Made by a program: the position numbers and the translations under genes | Notes under the pieces: generated by a model | What the model was told of the DNA's origin: nothing | The model's input: the letters and a program-made list of their open reading frames with translations, nothing else | Database searches by the model: none | Shown here: piece after piece, positions 22,732 through 27,500 of the stretch | Position numbering within the stretch: the first letter of the stretch is position 1 | Layout of the letters: each line of letters starts with the position of its first letter | Assembly (NCBI RefSeq): GCF_964340395.1 | Contig: NC_135571.1 | Location: forward strand, 620,001 to 647,500 | DNA length: 27,500 bases | Direction: 5' to 3' | From: Glandiceps talaboti | Taxonomy: Eukaryota > Hemichordata > Enteropneusta > Spengelidae

Positions 22732-25700
22732 TCTACATGTTTGAATCCTCTGTCTCAATATACTTACTTTGTATTTCACAGATTACTCCCTTGCCTCGTT
22801 CACTACAGTATTCATCATCCCACTGTCCAACAGTTCCTTTTTTGTTAAACCTGGTGATCGATCAAATTGACAATAATGTACAATGATATATAAAACTTAA
22901 GAAATAGGTCGTTGTATTGATGGTAGCCATATGTCTTAATACTTCAAGGCAAAATACCTGTCTGCATTAACAGCAAGTATATCCTGCAAATATTTGTTAC
23001 AAAGAGAAATATTGTCCTATAGAGACTGATTGATATCATTATTTTGTCTGACATGACTATGACTCCACAGTGAAACCAAAATTCGAGAAGACTTCGATTG
23101 CCCGGAACTAGACAGATGTAACTCTTATCCTTTGACACATCTGTAGTAGTTGAAATATGTCCTAATTGTTCTAAGCCATCAATTTTATAAAGGGCAACTC
23201 AGTGTGTAAATCTCGTATAGAAACACGAGCGCATTCTTAGACTGTGTGTCAAAAATACGACAACTTTAAAATCATGATTTGAGGACATTTCAATTATAGT
23301 GCATCTAGTCTGTACTATTACAGAACACTGGCTACAATTGAAATGGGTAAATACACCAATAATAGGACGCTTCTGAATGAAATGAATGAATGAATGAATG
23401 AATGAATGAATGAATGAATGAATGAATGAAGGGAGGGAAAGAATGAATGAAGGAAGGAAGGAAGGAGGGAAAGAATGAATGAAGGAAGGAAGGAAGGAAG
23501 GAAATTTATTTTACCAGATAACAAAAGTAAGCTACACTTTCAAAGAAACATATGATACAATTATACACCAGATACAAATATACAAAATGACTACAAAAGA
23601 AGTACACAATATGTTATCTTATATGTGGACCACAGGGACACTTATAGGAAGGTAAAGACACTTGTCAGACTGTAAGGACAGATTTATTGGAAGTTAATGA
23701 TATTTATCAGAAAGTAGAGACACTTATTACAGGGTAAGGACACTTGTTGGAAAGTAAGGACACTTATCGGGAGGTAAGGATACTTTATTGGAAGGTAAGT
23801 ATACTTATCAGAATGTAAGGACACTTGAGGTAAAGATATTTGTTATAAGGTAATAATGACACTTATTTGAAGGTAATGAGAAGGTAAGGACACTTTCAGT
23901 TTGTAAGGATATTTATTTGAAGGTATGGACACTTACCATAATTGTCCACAGTCCTGTCCTTTACGACCCTTCTTCTTATTATTGTTTGGTTCGCCATCTG
24001 CCCAGTTTTTGTATGGATTATTACAGTTGCCAAGTCGATCATCGTCACCCCAGGCATAGACACCCTCACCAGTTATGTCATTCAATCCAATCCAAAACCC
24101 ATTTTTAACTTTTTTGTCCAAACCGTTAGCTAGGATCATGTCGACTACAGCAATGTTACTAGCGTTTGTTTTCAGATTAGCGAGAGTACCACCAATTTCG
24201 ACACAGAAGTCCTTTGCTGCCCGCCAATATGACCCCCTTTTTGGTTTCATTTTGTCAGTGAAGATCTCATATCTTACACAGGAACAATAAAGCTCATCTA
24301 TATAGTGAAAAAAACCACACGGAATTATTAAATCGTTTGTTTGTTTGCTGGTCGATTGCTTTGTGTATAGATAATTCATATGATATATAAAATCAATGTA
24401 AGCTAGTTTACCAAAAAGTTCTTCAGGTGAACTTTACACGATGTTTGCTGACATTGGTGTATTTTATCGTCTTGCCTGACAAATATTTTAACACTTAGAA
24501 GTAAAAGTCAGCGGCGGGGTAACCTTCACATTTTGAGCCAGCCACGCCGTCTGTCATGACCCGGACAGCTGATGATTACACATACTTAGATATTGAATCT
24601 TGGAAGGCAAACAAATTCATCCTGTTTTTTTGGTAAATCTCCCTTTAAGTGATATAAACGGGGGCAATATTTTATAACTTTGTCTTCATTATTCCAGTAT
24701 AGACGACATTTTGACGAATACAGGATAGACTGAAATTATTACTCACCTGGGCATTCCTTTGATTTATGAAAGGAAAGAGAAATTGTAATAAACAAATGTA
24801 AGTGTGAGACATAATAAGTTTAACTAATAGTTTTGTTTTGTTTTATTATTATTTGTAAGTGTGAGACATAATAAGTTTAACTATTGTTTTGTAAGTGTGA
24901 GACATAATAAGTTTAACTTTTGTTTTGTAAGTGTGAGACATAATAAGTTTAACTATTGTTTTGTAAGTGTGAGACGTAATAAGTTTAACTATTATTTGTA
25001 AGTGTGAGACATAATAAGTTTAACTATTATTTGTAAGAGTGAGACATAATAAGTTTAACTATTGTTTTGTAAGAGTGAGACATAATAAGTTTAACTAATA
25101 GTTTTGTTTTGTTTTATTATTATTTGTAAGTGTGAGACATAATAAGTTTAACTATTGTTTTGTAAGTGTGAGACATAATAAGTTTAACTATTGTTTTGTA
25201 AGTGTGAGACATAATAAGTTTAACTAATAGTTTTGTTTTGTTTTATTATTATTTGTAAGTGTGAGACATAATAAGTTTAACTAATAGTTTTGTTTTGTTT
25301 TATTATTATTTGTAAGTGTGAGACATAATAAGTTTAACTATTATTTGTAAGCGTGGGACATAATAAGTTTAACTATTGTTTTGTAAGAGTGAGACATAAT
25401 AAGTTTAACTAATAGTATTGTTTTGTGAATTCAAAGGATAATCATATGATGCTATACTTTAGCAATAAATCTATTTGTTGGAGAACAACGACGACAATGA
25501 TAGTGATGATGATGGTGATGGTTTTGCTGCTGGTGGTGGTGGTGGTGTTGGCCATTTCTTGATGTTGTTGTTGTTATCGTTGGTGGTGGTGGTGGTGATG
25601 GGGGTTTTGCTGGTGGTGATAGTGATGGTGATGAAGGTTTTGCTGGTGGTGATGGTGTTGGTGTTTGTAGTCATTTGGTGTTGTTGTTGGTGGTGGTGGT

Positions 25701-25740
25701 GGTGGTGATGGTGGTGGTGGTGGTGGTGGTGGAGGTGTTG

Positions 25741-25772
<32 letters not shown>

Positions 25773-25824
25773 GGTGGTGGTGGTGGGGGTGGGGGTGGTG
25801 GTGGTGGTGGTGGGGGTGTTGTCG

Positions 25825-25880
<56 letters not shown>

Positions 25881-26064
25881 GGTGGTGGTGGTGGTGGTGG
25901 TGGTGGTGGTGAAGAAGGAGGTTGTGATAACCAGGTTTGACGTTAGTGAAGTAATATTCATAAAATATCAAAGAGGCAACTGACAGTAAAATAACACTTA
26001 CTTCTGTTGACCCAAGATTAACAACGGCAGCCCAAACAATGAAGAATGTAATCTTATAAAACAT
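20589..26064 (-). CDS. Gene D: secreted C-type-lectin-like protein with CCC tail (5 coding exons)
   Basis: Coding exons in transcript order: 26064-26002 (signal peptide, 21 codons), 24756-24747 (10-nt microexon, ECP), 24297-23937 (CTLD core), 22850-22768 (CTLD end), 20608-20589 (tail NTCCCQ, stop TAA). Joined length is 537 nt, 178 aa, phases 0-1-2-1. Marks in order: DELYCSC, YEIFT, EIGGTLANL, FWIGLND, YAWGDDD, NWADGEPNNN, GQDCGQLW, QWDDEYC, GVICEI. EPN is kept. Two cysteines present in A, B and C are absent: IFC is IFT, and the Cys before the (G)F-GLND strand is gone from VKNGF. A Lys/Arg-rich loop (KKKGRKG) follows EPN. Closest paralog is B. ATG follows acceptor CTTTTTCAG by eight nt, but LINE sequence begins about 45 nt upstream and no first exon is visible in the window. 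Confidence 0.9.
20628..22366. repeat. 45-bp minisatellite, about 39 units
   Basis: Tandem units of consensus [C/G/T]AATAAGTATACATATGTA + [C/G]TACCAATAGATAATG + [T/C]TGTATTGTA. Units differ by single bases at about six fixed positions. The array fills most of intron 4 of gene D (20609-22767). Since 45 is a multiple of three and the unit lacks stops in one minus-strand frame, 20665-22353 stays open with a 15-residue repeat (LYNTTLSIGSTYVYL type). Confidence 0.97.
22458..22728. repeat. (CTGT)n and (GT)n microsatellites in gene D intron 4
   Basis: CTGT/CTAT tetramers at about 22458-22571 and GT dinucleotides at about 22633-22728, ending roughly 40 nt from the CTLD-end exon donor. Confidence 0.97.
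23376..23505. repeat. (GAAT)n/(GGAA)n microsatellite
   Basis: ATGA/GAAT tetramers to about 23430, then a mosaic of GGAA and GAAT repeated twice (GGAGGGAAAGAATGAATGAA). Intron 3 of gene D. Confidence 0.95.
23625..23937. repeat. About 20-bp minisatellite reaching the gene D exon 3 donor
   Basis: Roughly 14 diverged units of consensus AAGGACACTTATC-GAAGGT, with irregular lengths. The last unit, TGGACACTTACCATAATT, overlaps the exon 3 end and its donor. Read on the minus strand each unit carries ATAAGTGTCC, one base from the true donor context GTAAGTGTCC. Confidence 0.85.
24747..24756 (-). other. Gene D microexon, 10 nt
   Basis: GAATGCCCAG between ...ATAAATCAAAG and GTGAGT on the minus strand. 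It codes Glu-Cys-Pro plus the first base of the Asp codon of DELYC. There is no other AG in the preceding tract, and the phase fits only if the exon is 10 nt (or another length of 3n+1). Confidence 0.75.
24804..25425. repeat. 35-bp minisatellite with higher-order structure
   Basis: About 16 units of GTAAGTGTGAGACATAATAAG plus TTTAACTATTG-TTTT. A longer unit form, ending AATAGTTTTGTTTTGTTTTATTATTATTT, recurs at about 24824, 25095, 25227 and 25280, so larger blocks were duplicated. It lies in intron 1 of gene D. Confidence 0.95.
25490..25912. repeat. GGT/GTT/GAT triplet array in gene D intron 1
   Basis: About 420 bp of GGT, GTT and GAT triplets in alternating blocks, ending 89 nt from the signal-peptide exon donor. 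The minus-strand frame of exon 1 runs on into it as poly-His/poly-Gln, but a strong GTAAGT donor ends the exon at 26002. Confidence 0.96.
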
Positions 26065-26116
26065 ATTGCAGTCTGAAAAAGAAAAAAAATGTATGATAAA
26101 AAAAACCACTACATAT

Positions 26117-27190
26117 ATACTACATATACAACGAGAGCTTCAAAAGACGTCTAATGACAACATCGAGAGACACGCATGGCGGTGTTTCGAATGCCCAATT
26201 ACTATAACGGGTATGAGAGATTGGGCAATGAACGGATAGCTGGAACAAGTGAACATTGAAAGAACCAAACTGCGTTTTTAATACCATCGGACAGTCCAAA
26301 AACAGATGCTCTAGGTTTTCTGTATCACCACAGTGTTGGCAATCTGCATTGGCACTAAGCTTACTGAGATGCAAATAGTGTTTGCTGAGTGGATCGCGAT
26401 ATACACTTTCTAACTTTGGTCTTGTGGTGGTCGGTATTGACAAAATGTCATGCCAAGGTGTCGGTAGTCTGTCAGCATGTTTGGTGTCGAATATCTTCTT
26501 AAAAAACAGGTGGTAAATGTCTTTTGGCACAGTTTTTTGAAGTACACCTGTTCTTAGTCCCCGTCTCCTTTGTATGAAATATTGAAGTGGTACAACGAGG
26601 GATTGCCTACTTCGACGTCATTTTGGCTGAAAAAATGATCAATTTGTTGAGTCTATTTTACTGGTATTGACTTCCAAATCAGTTGTATTGCCTTTTCAAA
26701 CAATCTTAAAGAATATACGTGGATATTGTCTTGTATTTCCAGACAATTGTTTTTGCGTTTTAGTCAAGTTTGATAAGATCTCTAATCGACACGACTTTGC
26801 CGTCAATAAAGTGTTGTAAAAAGAGAGGTTGTTGTTGTATACGGCATGAAATATGTCTGGATTGGGACAAAGCGGTCCAGAAAGAATATCTGTCAATGTC
26901 AAGGGATCCCCACTCCGCTCTGGAGAGAGGGACTTCCATGTATGTATGGTCTGTTGATAGAAAGGCGGGAGATTGTCAAAAGTTATAGATGGTAGAAGGT
27001 CCAAAAGGAATACTCTAGTTCCATAACGAAGATCAGCGATTTTTCCAAGGAAATATTCAGAGTAGTTTCGCATGGGATGATTGGAGTCGTAGTAAAAAAT
27101 TATACGTATGTACATCATGCGAAATGTTTCAATTTTACTTTATATGTGAACCAGGCCTTGTCCGCCATGTCAATCAGGCATGTATAATAG
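26117..27190 (-). mobile_element. 3' part of a decayed LINE (L1/Tx1-like), minus strand
   Basis: Two stretches in one minus-strand frame (27118-26696 and 26530-26120), separated by stop codons, resemble the C-terminal region of L1/Tx1-type reverse transcriptase polyproteins. The first has an LPPFYQQTIHTWKSL...PLCPNPDIF segment. The second has a Cys-X2-Cys-X7-His-X4-Cys zinc motif (CQHCGDTENLEHLFLDC) typical of the region after the RT. Upstream, another frame (CLIDMADKAWFTYKVKLKHF, about 27188-27122) may be its frameshifted continuation. The RT catalytic core is absent; the copy is truncated and dead. It ends about 45 nt upstream of gene D's signal-peptide exon. Confidence 0.75.
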
Positions 27191-27500
27191 TTCAATTATT
27201 TGGGTATTCTAATATCATCTCGTTTGTCATGGTCGCCCGCCAAAGAGCATTTAGCGGCCAAGGGTTGCAAAGCTCTCTATCAAATTCAAATCGTTATTAC
27301 AAAATTGGGTGGTCTTCCACTTAAACAGGCTTTCAAACTCTTTGACACCTGCGTTGTTCCAGCTATTTGCTATGGAGCGGAGATCTGGGGTTACGAGGTT
27401 TCCCACACTATAGAGACTGTCCAATTTAAGTTATGTCGTTTCGTTTTGGGTGTTAACTCAATTGTGAACACTGACGCTCTGCTAGGGGAATGTGGTAGGT
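27191..27500 (+). mobile_element. Partial LINE reverse transcriptase, plus strand, runs off the window
   Basis: The plus-strand frame from 27191 has the RT-thumb signature of non-LTR elements: FNYLGILISSRLSWS, then AKEHLAAKGCKALY, LFDTCVVPAICYGAEIWGY, and FVLGVNSIVNTDALLGECGR at the edge. Two stop codons (TAA TAG) lie directly before it, so it is joined to unrelated sequence at about 27190. The family differs from the minus-strand LINE. The YADD core would lie upstream and is missing; the downstream end is outside the window. Confidence 0.8.

Noticed and set aside
25471-26109. 212-codon frame joining a signal peptide to poly-His and poly-Gln
   Set aside because: A strong GTAAGT donor ends the signal exon at 26002, exactly 63 coding nt from ATG as in A and B, and the rest is a triplet repeat in intron 1.

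Overview
The window reads as nuclear DNA of an invertebrate animal, probably marine. It has short exons with GT/AG introns, TATA-type promoters, AT-rich non-coding DNA, very dense tetranucleotide microsatellites, minisatellites, fold-back elements and decayed LINEs. The species cannot be fixed from the sequence alone.

The genes are four paralogs of one secreted C-type-lectin-like domain (CTLD) protein, called A-D here. Order and strand: A (-, coding exons 761-5185), B (-, 8653-11500), C (+, 16086-19252), D (-, 20589-26064). I rebuilt each from splice signals and frame. All four have five coding exons with intron phases 0-1-2-1: signal peptide, microexon of 10-34 nt, CTLD core, CTLD end, and a tiny tail exon coding a Cys-Cys-Cys tail. 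The joined lengths are 567, 591, 543 and 537 nt (188, 196, 180 and 178 aa), all exact multiples of three. In each gene the ATG lies 5-9 nt after a splice acceptor. Matching non-coding first exons with a donor and a TATA-like box are visible for A, B and C. B and C are divergent (about 2.3 kb between first exons); C and D are convergent.

Layout: 1-760 (ACAT)n and the 3' side of A; 761-5900 gene A, whose intron 2 holds a 34-bp minisatellite split by a 401-bp fold-back insertion; 5900-8450 intergenic, with two (TA)n-flanked palindromic elements; 8459-12930 gene B; 12930-15130 intergenic with (ACAG)n and (ACAT)n; 15130-19400 gene C; 19400-20400 intergenic with (CT)n; 20399-26072 gene D, with a 1.7-kb array of a 45-bp unit in its last intron, a splice-site-derived minisatellite in intron 3, and 35-bp and triplet arrays in intron 1; 26117-27500 two LINE fragments in opposite orientations, ending about 45 bp upstream of D's signal-peptide exon.

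The proteins are probably small, secreted, cysteine-rich lectin-like factors that have diversified at the Ca/sugar site (EPN versus EPD, loss of the WND-type Trp in C), in disulfides (an apparent paired Cys loss in D) and in tail length. The introns carry most of the unusual structure.
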